Below, in pieces: positions 1 to 7,866 of a stretch of 64,000 nt of DNA. A program made the translations under genes and the position numbers. This DNA is from Marinovum algicola (GTDB taxonomy: Bacteria; Pseudomonadota; Alphaproteobacteria; Rhodobacterales; Rhodobacteraceae): NCBI RefSeq assembly GCF_900109145.1, contig NZ_FNYY01000008.1, positions 62,001 through 126,000 of the forward strand, given 5' to 3'. The first letter of the stretch is position 1, and every line of letters begins with the position of its first letter. The notes beneath the pieces are model-generated. The model was given only the letters and a program-made list of their open reading frames with translations, was not told the origin of the DNA and ran no database searches.

Positions 1-1
1 G

Positions 2-802
2 GCCATCCTTGCCAGCAACACCTCGAGCCTGCGGCTCGAGACGCTCAAGGACGGCGTCGCCGATCCGACGCGCTTTGCCGGTCTGCATTTCTTCAACCCG
101 GTGTCCAGGATGCAACTGGTCGAGGTGGTCCGCCTTGAGACCACCGATGACGCCGTGCTGCGCCGTCTGGCGGCGTTCTGCGGTGCCATCGACCGGTTGC
201 CGGTGCGGGTCGCCGATGCCCCCGGCTTTCTCGTCAATCGCGCGCTGACGCCTTATCTGATGGAGGCGATGGTGCTGATGGACGAAGGCATCGACAAGGA
301 GGTGATCGACCGCGCCGCGCTCGATTTCGGCATGCCTATGGGGCCGGTGGCACTGGCCGATCAGGTCGGGTTGGACATCGGGCTGCATGTGGCGACAAGC
401 CTGTCCGAGGCCCTCGACAAGCCGATGCCGCCGATCAGCCAGCGCCTGCGCGACAAGGTCGAGGCGGGCGAGACCGGCAAGAAGGCGGGCAAGGGCTTTT
501 ACGACTGGTCCGATGGCACGCCGCATCCGCAGGCCGAGGACGCCCCGCCCGAGGATCTGACAGACCGGCTGATCCTGCCGATGCTCGATGCCTGCGTCGC
601 CTGCCTGCGCAAGGGGGTGGCCCGCAGCGCCGACGAGGTGGATGGAGCGATGATCTTTGCCACCGGCTTTGCGCCGTTCCGCGGCGGGCCGATGCACTAT
701 GCCCGCACCCGGGGCCACGCCGAGATCGCCGACCGTCTCGACACCCTGGCCGAGCGTCACGGGCCGCGGTTTGCCGCCGACCGGGGCTGGCGTGAGATGT
801 GA
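2..802 (+). CDS. 3-hydroxyacyl-CoA dehydrogenase, C-terminal part (runs off left edge)
   Basis: The reading frame is open from base 2, so the N-terminal part lies outside the window. The visible protein begins with the segment ILASNTSSL, followed by the HFFNPV motif typical of the NAD-binding half of FadB/FadJ-type dehydrogenases. The C-terminal helical domain follows, with FLVNR, MGPVALADQVGLD and KKAGKGFYDW. The family oxidises L-3-hydroxyacyl-CoA to 3-ketoacyl-CoA in beta-oxidation. The end (GFAPFRGGP) is typical of multifunctional FadJ-like proteins, so an enoyl-CoA hydratase domain may precede it off-window; that is inferred. The stop overlaps the next ATG by one base (TGATG), suggesting translational coupling. 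Confidence 0.88.
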   Translation, partial: AILASNTSSLRLETLKDGVADPTRFAGLHFFNPVSRMQLVEVVRLETTDDAVLRRLAAFCGAIDRLPVRVADAPGFLVNRALTPYLMEAMVLMDEGIDKEVIDRAALDFGMPMGPVALADQVGLDIGLHVATSLSEALDKPMPPISQRLRDKVEAGETGKKAGKGFYDWSDGTPHPQAEDAPPEDLTDRLILPMLDACVACLRKGVARSADEVDGAMIFATGFAPFRGGPMHYARTRGHAEIADRLDTLAERHGPRFAADRGWREM

Positions 803-2610
803 TGCAGCGATTGCACGACGCCGAGGCCGCCGCCCGCGAGATCGTCGCCAGGACCGGCGGCGAGATCCGGCTGGCGCTGCCTCTGGGGCTGGGCAAGCCG
901 GTGCGGCTGGTCAACGCGCTGGTCAAGCTGGCCTGTGACGACCCGTCGATCCGGCTGGCCATCTTCACCGCGCTGACACTGGAGCCGCCCGATCCCGGTT
1001 CGGGGATGAAGGCGCGGTTTCTGGGGCCGGCAAAGGACCGGCTGTTTGGCGCCTATCCGGCGCTGCTTTATGCCGAGCTGCTGCGCCGCGATGCGCTGCC
1101 CGACAATATCACGGTGAACGAATTCTTTCTGCTGGCCGGCCGCTGGCTCGGCGTGGCGCCGATGCAGCAGGCCTATATTTCGGCCAATTACACCCATGCC
1201 CGCGACGTGCTGATCGCGCAAGAGCCCAATGTGCTGGCCCAGCTCGTCTCGGAACAGGACGGTTCTTTCAGCCTGTCGGGCAACACCGATATTTCCGCCG
1301 ATCTCTTTGCCATGCGCGCCGAGGGCAAGCTCGATTTCGTCGCCGTAGGCGAGGTGCACCCCGATCTGCCCTTCATGCAGGGGCCCGGAGCGGTGCTGAC
1401 GCCGGAAGCCTTTCACCTCACCCTCGTGCCCGAACCTTACGAGCTGTTCTCGGCGGTAAAGCGCCCGGTCGATGCGGCCGCCCATGCCATCGGCCTGCAT
1501 GTGTCGCGGCTGATCGCCGATGGCGGCACCTTGCAGATCGGCATCGGCGCGATCGGCGATGCGGTGGCCCATGCGCTGCTTCTGCGCCACAGTGGCGCGG
1601 CGCCGCCAATCCAGCGCGCCGCGCCCTTCGATCTGCCTGCGCCCGGCGGCCCGTTCGAAGAGGGCCTGCACGGCGTGACCGAGATGCTGGTCGGCGGGTT
1701 GCTGGCGTTGTTCGAGGCGGGCGTCGTCCGGCGCGAAGTCGACGGCCATGCGATTGCCGCCGGCTTCTTTGTCGATACCCGCGATTTCTATCGCCGCCTG
1801 CGCGAGATGCCGCGCGAGGAACGTGCCCGCATTGCCATGACGCCGGTGAGTTTCACCAACGCGCTTTACGGCAACGAGGCCGAGAAGCGCACCGCACGGG
1901 TCAAGGCGCGTTTTGTCAACGGGGCGATGCAGGTCTCGGTGATGGGCGACGTGATGTCCGACACGGTTGAAAACGGCCAGGTGGTGAGCGGCGTCGGCGG
2001 CCAGTTCAACTTTGTCGAACAGGCCTTTGCGCTGCACGATGCGCGGTCGATCATCACCCTGCCGGCGACGCGCTGGTCCGGCGGCAAGCGTCACAGCAAC
2101 ATCCGTTGGTCGGTCGCTACCACCACCGTGCCGCGCCATATGCGTGATGTGGTGGTGACGGAATACGGCATCGCCGATCTGCGTGGCAGGTCGGATGCCG
2201 AAACCATTGCCGCGCTGATCGCCATCGCCGACAGCGCCTTTCAGGACGAATTGATCGACCGGGCGCAGAAGGCGGGCAAGTTGCCCAAGGGGTTCACCCT
2301 GCCGCAGAGCGCGCGCAACAATTGGCCCGAGACAGTAGAAAACTGGCTCGCCCCGTATCGCGCCGAACTGCCCGATTTTCCCTTCGGCAGCGATTTCGAC
2401 GAGATCGAGCGGCTGCTCTTGCCGGCGCTGGAAGAGCTGTCGCGCCACGCGCCGACGCTGCGCGGCAAGGCGCGGCTGCTGCAGGACGCGCTGCGCCTGC
2501 CGCCGCACCCGCGCGAGCAAGAGGCGCTGGCGCGGATGGGCTTTGACAGCCGCTATGCGGGGGGTGAGGCGCTCGCGCTCTCTGGCGCGTTGCGCCGGGT
2601 CGTTACCTGA
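802..2610 (+). CDS. acetyl-CoA hydrolase/CoA-transferase family protein
   Basis: 602 residues, matching the acetyl-CoA hydrolase/transferase family that moves CoA between short acyl groups or hydrolyses acyl-CoA. Visible family features are the glycine-rich GTLQIGIGAIGDAV segment, the C-terminal-domain stretch around SGVGGQFNFVEQA, and VVTEYGIADLRGRSD near the end, characteristic of the C-terminal catalytic fold. The ATG at 802 is preferred over an in-frame GTG at 799 because it forms a TGATG overlap with the upstream dehydrogenase. Pairing with a beta-oxidation enzyme suggests acyl-CoA recycling or activation during acid catabolism. The exact CoA donor and acceptor cannot be read from sequence. 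Its end overlaps the convergent gene by 8 bases. Confidence 0.85.
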   Translation: MQRLHDAEAAAREIVARTGGEIRLALPLGLGKPVRLVNALVKLACDDPSIRLAIFTALTLEPPDPGSGMKARFLGPAKDRLFGAYPALLYAELLRRDALPDNITVNEFFLLAGRWLGVAPMQQAYISANYTHARDVLIAQEPNVLAQLVSEQDGSFSLSGNTDISADLFAMRAEGKLDFVAVGEVHPDLPFMQGPGAVLTPEAFHLTLVPEPYELFSAVKRPVDAAAHAIGLHVSRLIADGGTLQIGIGAIGDAVAHALLLRHSGAAPPIQRAAPFDLPAPGGPFEEGLHGVTEMLVGGLLALFEAGVVRREVDGHAIAAGFFVDTRDFYRRLREMPREERARIAMTPVSFTNALYGNEAEKRTARVKARFVNGAMQVSVMGDVMSDTVENGQVVSGVGGQFNFVEQAFALHDARSIITLPATRWSGGKRHSNIRWSVATTTVPRHMRDVVVTEYGIADLRGRSDAETIAALIAIADSAFQDELIDRAQKAGKLPKGFTLPQSARNNWPETVENWLAPYRAELPDFPFGSDFDEIERLLLPALEELSRHAPTLRGKARLLQDALRLPPHPREQEALARMGFDSRYAGGEALALSGALRRVVT

Positions 2611-5080
2611 TCCAGGCGTTCATCGCGCCATAGTGCCCACCAATCGGTCCGCGCGGCACGGTCAGCCCGATCAGCAGCAGCCCGGCGGTAAAGCAGGTCA
2701 GATAGGCCAGCACCGATCCGCCGGTGACCAGCGGTGCAAAGATCAGCACCACGCCGATGATCACGTTCAGAAAGCGCGCCATCCGCACCACCGAGGCCAG
2801 CGAGGTCACCGACACGGTGAGCGCCAGCGCGCCGCAAATGTGCACGGCGGCGGCGACCGGGCTGTCCCAGGTCAGGTAGAGCGGCGACAGCATCAGCCAG
2901 AGCGCCACGCCAATCGAGGCCAGCAGCGACCACGGCAGGGTGATACCGCCGCTCAGCATATCGCGCAGGATCACGCCGGGCTTGCGCTCGAAAGCCTGCC
3001 GGTCGATCTCGCCGGTGCCCTCGTCGGTGTCGCCGGTAAAGAACACCAGCAACCAGGGCCGCCCGGCGCGGTGGCGGCGGATCAGGAATTGCACCGTGGC
3101 GACGATCTCGTCGATGGCATAGGGGATTTGCAGCAGCATCGCGGCGGCCGCGATCAGCGCCAGCGTCGAATAGGTGCCGATCACGATCGGCTGGATCACG
3201 ATAAAGAAGATCGATACCGCGCCCAGCGGCACGATCATCACGCCGAACAGCACCGTCAGCCAGGGCATGGTACGCCAGCGCCTCGCCGAGCCGATCACGC
3301 CGACGAGGATCTCGAGCGCATAGGTCAGCGCGCCGAGGCCGGCGTCGGGCACCGGCCAGGCCTCGGAGACCTCCGAGGTGATGATCTGCTCGGTGCCGTT
3401 CTTGTCGGGCAGGGTTCCGTCAAAGAACGGCTCCCAGACGCCATCAATGCTTTCGAGCTGATAGGCCGTCAGGTAGCGCGAGATCAGCAGGCCGACGACG
3501 GCCAGCAGGATCACCGGCAGCCGCTGAAACCAGTCCGAGGGCGAATAATCCCAGCCCTTGGGGATCACCGGCCCGGTCTGGGCGGCGGCAGGCGAGACGC
3601 CGGGCGCGGGCGGCAGGCCAAGCGCAAAGCCCACCGCCAGCATGCCGGTGAGCGTTGCATTGACATAGGCCGCCCCGTTTTCGGCCCAGAAGATCAGCGG
3701 CGCAAACATGATCCAGCAGCCTACGGCCGCGGCGGCAAACCGCGCGTGCGGCAATTGCCACGACATCGACAGCAGCGCGCAAAGGCTCAGCGCCAGCCCG
3801 GCCAGCACGTCGCTCCAGGCCAGCCAGCTTTCGCCGTAGCCCAGCAGCGGCGGCGAGGTCAGCAGCCAAAGCCCCAGGCCGAAATTCGCCCAATGCGCCC
3901 AAAGGCTGTCGTGGTGGCGGGCACGGTATTCGCGTTCATGTGTGGCGCGCAGGTCTTCGGCCTCGGCATTGGCCTCTTCGGCCGAGCGCAGCCAGACCGG
4001 CGGCGTGATGCCATTGGCCTTGTACCAGCCCATCGGATCGTCCTGGAGCGCGGCCACGATATGGCGCAGCCCGTCGCGGATGCGGTGTTTCGGCTCCCAG
4101 TCCAGCAGCTCCTTGGCCTTGGAGATGTCGAGCGCGTAGTGATCCGACGACAGCTCGATCATGAAAGGCCGGATGAAAGGCTTCTCGCCTTCGTCGAGGG
4201 CATCGGGGATCGGCTCTTCCGCCGCCACCTCGGCCCGGGCGGCCACCCGGGCCACCGGCGCCGGGACGCGCAGGGTCTGCCAATCCTCCTCGCCGTGGAT
4301 CAGCTGGCCGAGTTCCTCTTGCAGCTTGGCATAGCTCATCGCATCCGGCTCGCCCGCCAGCACAACTTCGAGGCCCTCGATCCGGTCGCGCCGGTCGATC
4401 GCGCTGGCAAAGAGCTCCAGCATGTCCTCGAGGTGGATAAACGCCTGCCCGGCTTGCAGATCGCCGGAATAGACATGCGATTTCAGATCCCGTTCATAGA
4501 TCCGCGCGATTTGCTGGCTGAGCGTCGGCACCGCCGTCTTGTCATCATAAAGCCCGGCCATGTGCAAAAGCAGCACCGACATCTCCGGGTTGGTCCTGGG
4601 CGCGAGTTCGCGGATCACATCTTCGGTTTCGGCCTTGGATTTCGGATAGGCCCAGCCCGGTGCCAGCGGCGTGTCCTCGTTGATGCGCTCGCCGGGGTGG
4701 CCGGGCCGGTGCACCAGCATGGTGCCGGCATAGATGAAATGCGCCACATCCAGACCTTCGAGCCCCTTGAGAAGGTTGCGCGTGCCCTCGACGTTGACCC
4801 TGTCGTACATCGGGCTCTCGCGGCCGGAAAAGTCGAAATAGGCGGCGAGGTGGATCACCGCCGCCAGCGTGCCGCCGCTGGCCTCGCGCACCTGATCGAG
4901 CGCATGGGCAACCGAAGACTCATCTGTGATGTCGAGGCCGAAGATACGCCCGTCTTCGGCATTCTCCGGCAGGTCGACGCCAAGCACGGTGTAGCTGGCG
5001 GAAAGTTTCTCGCTGAGGGCGCGGCCGATGCGGCCCGCAGCACCGGTGATCAGAACTGTCGGTTTGTCTTGCGCTGTCAC
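2603..5080 (-). CDS. NAD-dependent epimerase fused to SPW and VKOR-like membrane domains
   Basis: 825 residues with two distinct halves. Residues 1 to about 330 are an extended short-chain dehydrogenase/epimerase: TGAAGRIG nucleotide loop at 12-19 and a catalytic YPKSK. The C-terminal half is membrane: an SPW-like segment (LLTSPPLLGYGESWLAWSD), a vitamin-K-epoxide-reductase-like four-helix unit (YLTAYQLESIDGVWEPFF ... SDVS-like entry ... PWLTVLFGVMIVPLG), then a second SPW-like pair (LMLSPLYLTWDSP). In active relatives, as I recall them, the fourth VKOR helix carries WCTLC. Here residues 637-641 read YSTLA, so both redox cysteines are missing. Start is GTG. A sugar or lipid-linked substrate at the membrane is possible, but no substrate is evident. 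Confidence 0.8.
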   Translation of the reverse strand: MTAQDKPTVLITGAAGRIGRALSEKLSASYTVLGVDLPENAEDGRIFGLDITDESSVAHALDQVREASGGTLAAVIHLAAYFDFSGRESPMYDRVNVEGTRNLLKGLEGLDVAHFIYAGTMLVHRPGHPGERINEDTPLAPGWAYPKSKAETEDVIRELAPRTNPEMSVLLLHMAGLYDDKTAVPTLSQQIARIYERDLKSHVYSGDLQAGQAFIHLEDMLELFASAIDRRDRIEGLEVVLAGEPDAMSYAKLQEELGQLIHGEEDWQTLRVPAPVARVAARAEVAAEEPIPDALDEGEKPFIRPFMIELSSDHYALDISKAKELLDWEPKHRIRDGLRHIVAALQDDPMGWYKANGITPPVWLRSAEEANAEAEDLRATHEREYRARHHDSLWAHWANFGLGLWLLTSPPLLGYGESWLAWSDVLAGLALSLCALLSMSWQLPHARFAAAAVGCWIMFAPLIFWAENGAAYVNATLTGMLAVGFALGLPPAPGVSPAAAQTGPVIPKGWDYSPSDWFQRLPVILLAVVGLLISRYLTAYQLESIDGVWEPFFDGTLPDKNGTEQIITSEVSEAWPVPDAGLGALTYALEILVGVIGSARRWRTMPWLTVLFGVMIVPLGAVSIFFIVIQPIVIGTYSTLALIAAAAMLLQIPYAIDEIVATVQFLIRRHRAGRPWLLVFFTGDTDEGTGEIDRQAFERKPGVILRDMLSGGITLPWSLLASIGVALWLMLSPLYLTWDSPVAAAVHICGALALTVSVTSLASVVRMARFLNVIIGVVLIFAPLVTGGSVLAYLTCFTAGLLLIGLTVPRGPIGGHYGAMNAWIR

Positions 5081-5208
5081 GTGTCACCCCTTGTCTCACT
5101 GGTTTAGCCGGCAGTTTTGGCCGCGTGCCCAAAGCCGCCGGGGCACGCGCCTCTCGGGGTCCAACGCGAAGCCCGGCGCGCAGTTCCCGCCGACCGCCAC
5201 GACACCAG

Positions 5209-5234
5209 GGAACCGGCGCGGCGCGCGGCGCGTT
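5209..5234 (+). promoter_or_regulatory. GGAAC-N17-CGTT, EcfG-type promoter
   Basis: GGAAC at 5209-5213 and CGTT at 5231-5234 with a 17-base spacer match the published general-stress consensus of alphaproteobacterial EcfG sigma factors. It lies 22 bases upstream of the small membrane gene at 5257. Confidence 0.65.
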
Positions 5235-5256
5235 GGCCCGGTGAAAGGAGAGTGCC

Positions 5257-5355
5257 ATGGACAGTCTGATGCTGATTTCAACGATCCTGACGGTCGCGCT
5301 CTTGACCGGCGCCGTCACGGTTCCGGCCGCCGTGCGCCAGTCCGGCCGCAAGTAA
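5257..5355 (+). CDS. 32-residue single-helix membrane peptide
   Basis: A short gene starting at ATG 5257, seven bases after the strong ribosome-binding site GAAAGGAG (5242-5249). The product is 32 residues: a hydrophobic helix (LMLISTILTVALLTGAV) followed by a basic tail ending in RQSGRK, the layout of a single-pass inner-membrane peptide. I do not recognise a family. Its promoter matches the EcfG consensus, and the persulfide-dioxygenase-like gene follows 122 bases later, possibly co-transcribed. Support comes from the RBS, promoter and hydrophobicity rather than homology. Confidence 0.6.
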   Translation: MDSLMLISTILTVALLTGAVTVPAAVRQSGRK

Positions 5356-5477
5356 GACCGCCCGAGTGAAGATCGCCGGGAGACCACACCCGGAGAGCGC
5401 CACGGCAAAGGCAGGCCGCCGTGCGTCGGTCTCCGGGTTCCCTGTGTTCCAGCAACCCCGAGATTTCAGGAGGCCAC

Positions 5478-6377
5478 ATGACCTTTCAACACAAGATCAG
5501 CGCATCGCGCGGCAAGGGAAGCCCCGAGGTGATCGGCTTTCGTGAGCCCGACACCGGCAGTTGCCAATACATCTGCGTCGATCCTGCCACCGGCGCGGCC
5601 GCCGCAATCGACATTGTGCAGGAGTTCGATCCGGCAAACGCCAGCACACGTTTCGACAGCGCCGAATGGGTGCTGGCACAGGTCAAGGAGCGCGGCCTCG
5701 CGCTGGACTGGGTGCTCGACACCCATCCGCATGCCGATCACTTCATGGCGTCGCACTGGCTCGGAAACCGGACCGGCGGCACCACCGCGATCGGCGACAA
5801 GGTGCATGATGTCGCCGACATTTGGGCCGAGCTCTACAACCTGCGCGACGCCTTTCACCCCGAACGGGATTTCGGCCGGCTGTTCGCCGATGGCGAGCGG
5901 TTCAAGCTGGGCGAGCTCGAGGGGCGGGTGCTGCTGTCGACCGGCCATACCGCCGGCTCGGTCAGCTACGTGATCGGCGATGCGATCTTTGCGCATGACA
6001 CCTTCATGCAGCCCGACGCCGGCACGGCACGCTGCGATTTTCCCGGCGGATCGGCCTCGGATCTCTATGACACGCTGATGCGCCTGCTGGATCATCCCGA
6101 CGATCACCGCATCTTCATCGGCCATGATTATGGCACCGACACGCGTGATGACCCGGCCTGGGAAAGCACGGTCCGGGAGCAGCGCGACAGCAACATCCAC
6201 ATCGGCGGCGGGGTGTCGAAGGCCGCGTTCATCGAGACCCGCGAAGCGCGCGATGCCACGCTCGACCTGCCCGATCGCATGTTGCATGCGCTTCAGGTCA
6301 ACCTGCGCGGTGGCCGACTTCCCAAGGCGGAAGACGACGGCAACGCCTATTTCAAGATTCCCGCAAACCGCCTTTGA
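5478..6377 (+). CDS. MBL-fold hydrolase, persulfide-dioxygenase-like (ETHE1/Blh type)
   Basis: 299 residues of the metallo-beta-lactamase fold. The metal motif is T-H83-P-H85-A-D87-H88, followed by STGHTAGSVSYV and a final GHDY. The segment GTARCDFPGGSA is typical of the ETHE1/Blh persulfide dioxygenase branch, which oxidises glutathione persulfide to sulfite. ATG 5478 is chosen because CAGGAGG lies just upstream (5467-5473). The next gene, 16 bases on, encodes a rhodanese, the usual sulfur-transfer partner, so a sulfide or persulfide detoxification pair is likely. No BigR-like repressor is adjacent, in contrast to classic bigR-blh loci. A glyoxalase-II-like activity is the main alternative. 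Confidence 0.85.
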   Translation: MTFQHKISASRGKGSPEVIGFREPDTGSCQYICVDPATGAAAAIDIVQEFDPANASTRFDSAEWVLAQVKERGLALDWVLDTHPHADHFMASHWLGNRTGGTTAIGDKVHDVADIWAELYNLRDAFHPERDFGRLFADGERFKLGELEGRVLLSTGHTAGSVSYVIGDAIFAHDTFMQPDAGTARCDFPGGSASDLYDTLMRLLDHPDDHRIFIGHDYGTDTRDDPAWESTVREQRDSNIHIGGGVSKAAFIETREARDATLDLPDRMLHALQVNLRGGRLPKAEDDGNAYFKIPANRL

Positions 6378-6393
6378 GCCACAGGAGACCCGG

Positions 6394-6753
6394 ATGTCAG
6401 AGATCGAGAACTGGAGCCCGCAAAGGGTGTTCGAGGCCCTCAATGCAGGCGAGATCGTGCTGATCGATGTTCGGACCCCGGCCGAATACATAATGGAACA
6501 TGTCGAGGGCGCGCTGCTGATGCCGATGCCCTTCTTTCGCGCCGATGCCCTACCGACGCAGGACGGCAAGCGGATCGTGCTGCATTGCGGCTCGGGCAAG
6601 CGCAGCGGCAAGGTCGGCCAGGACGCGATGGCGTCGGGGATCACCCCGCTGGCCCATATGGAAGGCGGCTTCGGTGCCTGGAAATCGGCCGGTCTGCCGC
6701 ATGTCGGAACCGATCTGGCCACGGGCGCGCCCAAGCGGATGGGCGGGGCCTGA
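6394..6753 (+). CDS. single-domain rhodanese sulfurtransferase
   Basis: 119 residues, one rhodanese domain. LIDVRTPAEY sits near residue 25, and the active-site loop HCGSGKRS contains the persulfide-carrying Cys65. The family transfers sulfane sulfur between thiols, thiosulfate or cyanide. ATG 6394 follows CAGGAGAC by a few bases. It lies directly downstream of the persulfide-dioxygenase-like gene with a 16-base gap. The two probably act together on cytoplasmic persulfides, a function inferred from context and known blh/rhodanese pairs. Confidence 0.88.
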   Translation: MSEIENWSPQRVFEALNAGEIVLIDVRTPAEYIMEHVEGALLMPMPFFRADALPTQDGKRIVLHCGSGKRSGKVGQDAMASGITPLAHMEGGFGAWKSAGLPHVGTDLATGAPKRMGGA

Positions 6754-6788
6754 CGCCTCGCGCCGGTGCGGGCCCGGCCCGAGAATGA

Positions 6789-6813
6789 GGAACCTTTCGG
6801 GCCGGGCCGCGTT
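6789..6813 (+). promoter_or_regulatory. GGAAC-N16-CGTT, EcfG-type promoter
   Basis: GGAAC at 6789-6793 and CGTT at 6810-6813, spacer 16. It lies 47 bases upstream of the 22-residue membrane peptide gene at 6861 and has the same form as the site before the other tiny membrane gene. Confidence 0.65.
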
Positions 6814-6860
6814 GGAATTGAAGAGGGTCGAAGGGCCGAAGCCTCAAGGGAGACAGTCAA

Positions 6861-6929
6861 GTGAACAATATCATTTATATCGTGGGTCTGGTCGTCATCG
6901 TTCTGGCTATCGTGGGTTTCGTTCTCTGA
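6861..6929 (+). CDS. 22-residue hydrophobic membrane peptide
   Basis: A GTG-initiated frame following AAGGGAGA (6847-6854). The product is only 22 residues, beginning MNNIIYIVGLVVIV and ending in VGFVL, almost entirely one transmembrane helix. Similar very short peptides starting NNIIYIVGLVVIV are, to my recollection, annotated in other alphaproteobacteria, usually as hypothetical. The upstream EcfG-type promoter supports real expression. Likely a stress-induced single-span inner-membrane peptide of unknown role. Confidence 0.6.
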   Translation: MNNIIYIVGLVVIVLAIVGFVL

Positions 6930-6971
6930 ACCAGACGATGTGACGATGACGCAGGGGCGCGGGCCATCCCC

Positions 6972-7069
6972 GGCGCCATCAGGTGGCCAGGGGTCTGGCG
7001 CCTGAGCGTCATCCCACGTGTTGTTTGCAAGACCGCGTCAGACCTGCGCCGCCGCACCGTAGCGGCGGC
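6972..7069 (+). repeat. two hairpins between the small peptide gene and the sigma gene
   Basis: An inverted repeat GGCGCCA (6972-6978) / TGGCGCC (6996-7002) and a perfect 8-bp hairpin GCCGCCGC (7048-7055) / GCGGCGGC (7062-7069) with a 6-base loop. The first may end upstream transcription. The second lies 37 bases before the sigma-factor ATG and may fold in its leader. No U-tract follows either. Confidence 0.45.
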
Positions 7070-7106
7070 AAGTGGCGGAGGGCTTGTGGTGTGTTTGAGG
7101 AAGGTC

Positions 7107-7613
7107 ATGGGAGCCAAGGAAAACATTGTCGAGATGATCCCGGCTCTGCGGGCCTATGCCTGGGTCCTGACGCGTCGCCACGAAGACGTGGATGACCTGG
7201 TGCAGGACACGCTGGTCAAGGCGATCGACAATTTCGACAAATACCAGTCCGGCACCAATCTGCGGGCATGGCTGATGACCATCATGCGCAACACCTTTCT
7301 CAACAACGTCAAGCGGGCGGCGCGGATGCAGACCGGCGCCGAAACCTGCATCTCGTCCTCGGTCTCTGTGCCGGCCACCCAGGAATGGACGGTGCGCGGC
7401 CACGAGATGATGGACAAGGTCGCCGAATTGCCGACCCATTACCGCGAAACGCTGATCCTAGTGGTGATGCTGGGCGAGAGTTACGAAACGGCGGCGCGGA
7501 TCTGCGAGGTCGAGGTCGGCACCATCAAGAGCCGGGTCAACCGCGCGCGGCGGATGCTGATCGCGGCGCTCGAAGGCAATGAACCGGAAGGGGTCAAACC
7601 GCCCAGCGACTGA
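7107..7613 (+). CDS. ECF RNA polymerase sigma factor, EcfG-like
   Basis: 168 residues with sigma region 2 (IPALRAYAWVLTRR, DDLVQDTLVKAIDNF, GTNLRAWLMTIMRN) and sigma region 4 (ELPTHYRETLILV ... GTIKSRVNRARRML). The GTNLRAWL-TI-RN block and the overall pattern resemble EcfG (ECF15) sigma factors, which drive the alphaproteobacterial general stress response from GGAAC-N16/17-CGTT promoters. ATG 7107 is preferred to an in-frame GTG at 7086 because GAGGAAGG lies just before it. Converging from the other side is a NepR-like gene. No PhyR or sensor kinase is in the window, and no GGAAC site precedes this gene, so autoregulation is not evident. Assignment to the EcfG group rather than a neighbouring ECF group is inferred. 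Confidence 0.85.
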   Translation: MGAKENIVEMIPALRAYAWVLTRRHEDVDDLVQDTLVKAIDNFDKYQSGTNLRAWLMTIMRNTFLNNVKRAARMQTGAETCISSSVSVPATQEWTVRGHEMMDKVAELPTHYRETLILVVMLGESYETAARICEVEVGTIKSRVNRARRMLIAALEGNEPEGVKPPSD

Positions 7614-7618
7614 CGGCG

Positions 7619-7783
7619 TCAGTCCGAGCTGTCGGCCTCGCGGTCGCGCAACAGCTTTTGCAGCTCGCGCGCCAGTTCGACCAGACGCTCGGGCGTGTTC
7701 TCGGTCTGCAATTCCGCCAGTTTGCGACGCAATTCGGCGTCAAGCGCGGCCTCGGGCCCGGGCAGGTCTTCGCGTCGTGTCAT
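7619..7783 (-). CDS. 54-residue NepR-like anti-sigma factor candidate
   Basis: A short gene, ATG at 7783, with AAAGGG as a possible RBS. The product is 54 mostly helical, charged residues. Residues 18-19 are LR and 31-34 are PERL, then VELARELQ. NepR proteins show LR, eleven residues, then P-[DE]-R-[FL] and a leucine-rich helix; the same spacing appears here, including an acidic residue before the proline motif. NepR holds EcfG inactive until PhyR sequesters it. The gene converges on the EcfG-like sigma gene with only 5 bases between stops, an unusual orientation since nepR normally sits beside and co-directional with ecfG. The call rests on motif spacing and context. Confidence 0.6.
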   Translation of the reverse strand: MTRREDLPGPEAALDAELRRKLAELQTENTPERLVELARELQKLLRDREADSSD

Positions 7784-7866
7784 CTTGGGCCCTTTGGCGG
7801 TGGCGAGGGTCGCAGGTTGGGGTCTGCTAGCCTCGCCACCGCGTGCTTGTCAATTCACGGTATCTG

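Noticed and set aside
757-2520. Minus-strand open frame opposite the CoA-transferase gene
   Set aside because: No family pattern and low-complexity composition; the plus strand has the acetyl-CoA hydrolase motifs.
2543-5107. 854-codon plus-strand open frame opposite the epimerase/VKOR gene
   Set aside because: The translation is rich in R, H, Q, G and D with no fold-like pattern, while the minus strand shows clear epimerase and membrane domains. Mirror frame of a high-GC gene.
5370-5470. Possible long-range hairpin GGAGACC/GGTCTCC before the MBL gene
   Set aside because: Only seven base pairs with a large loop, and there is no peptide or U-tract pattern of an attenuator.
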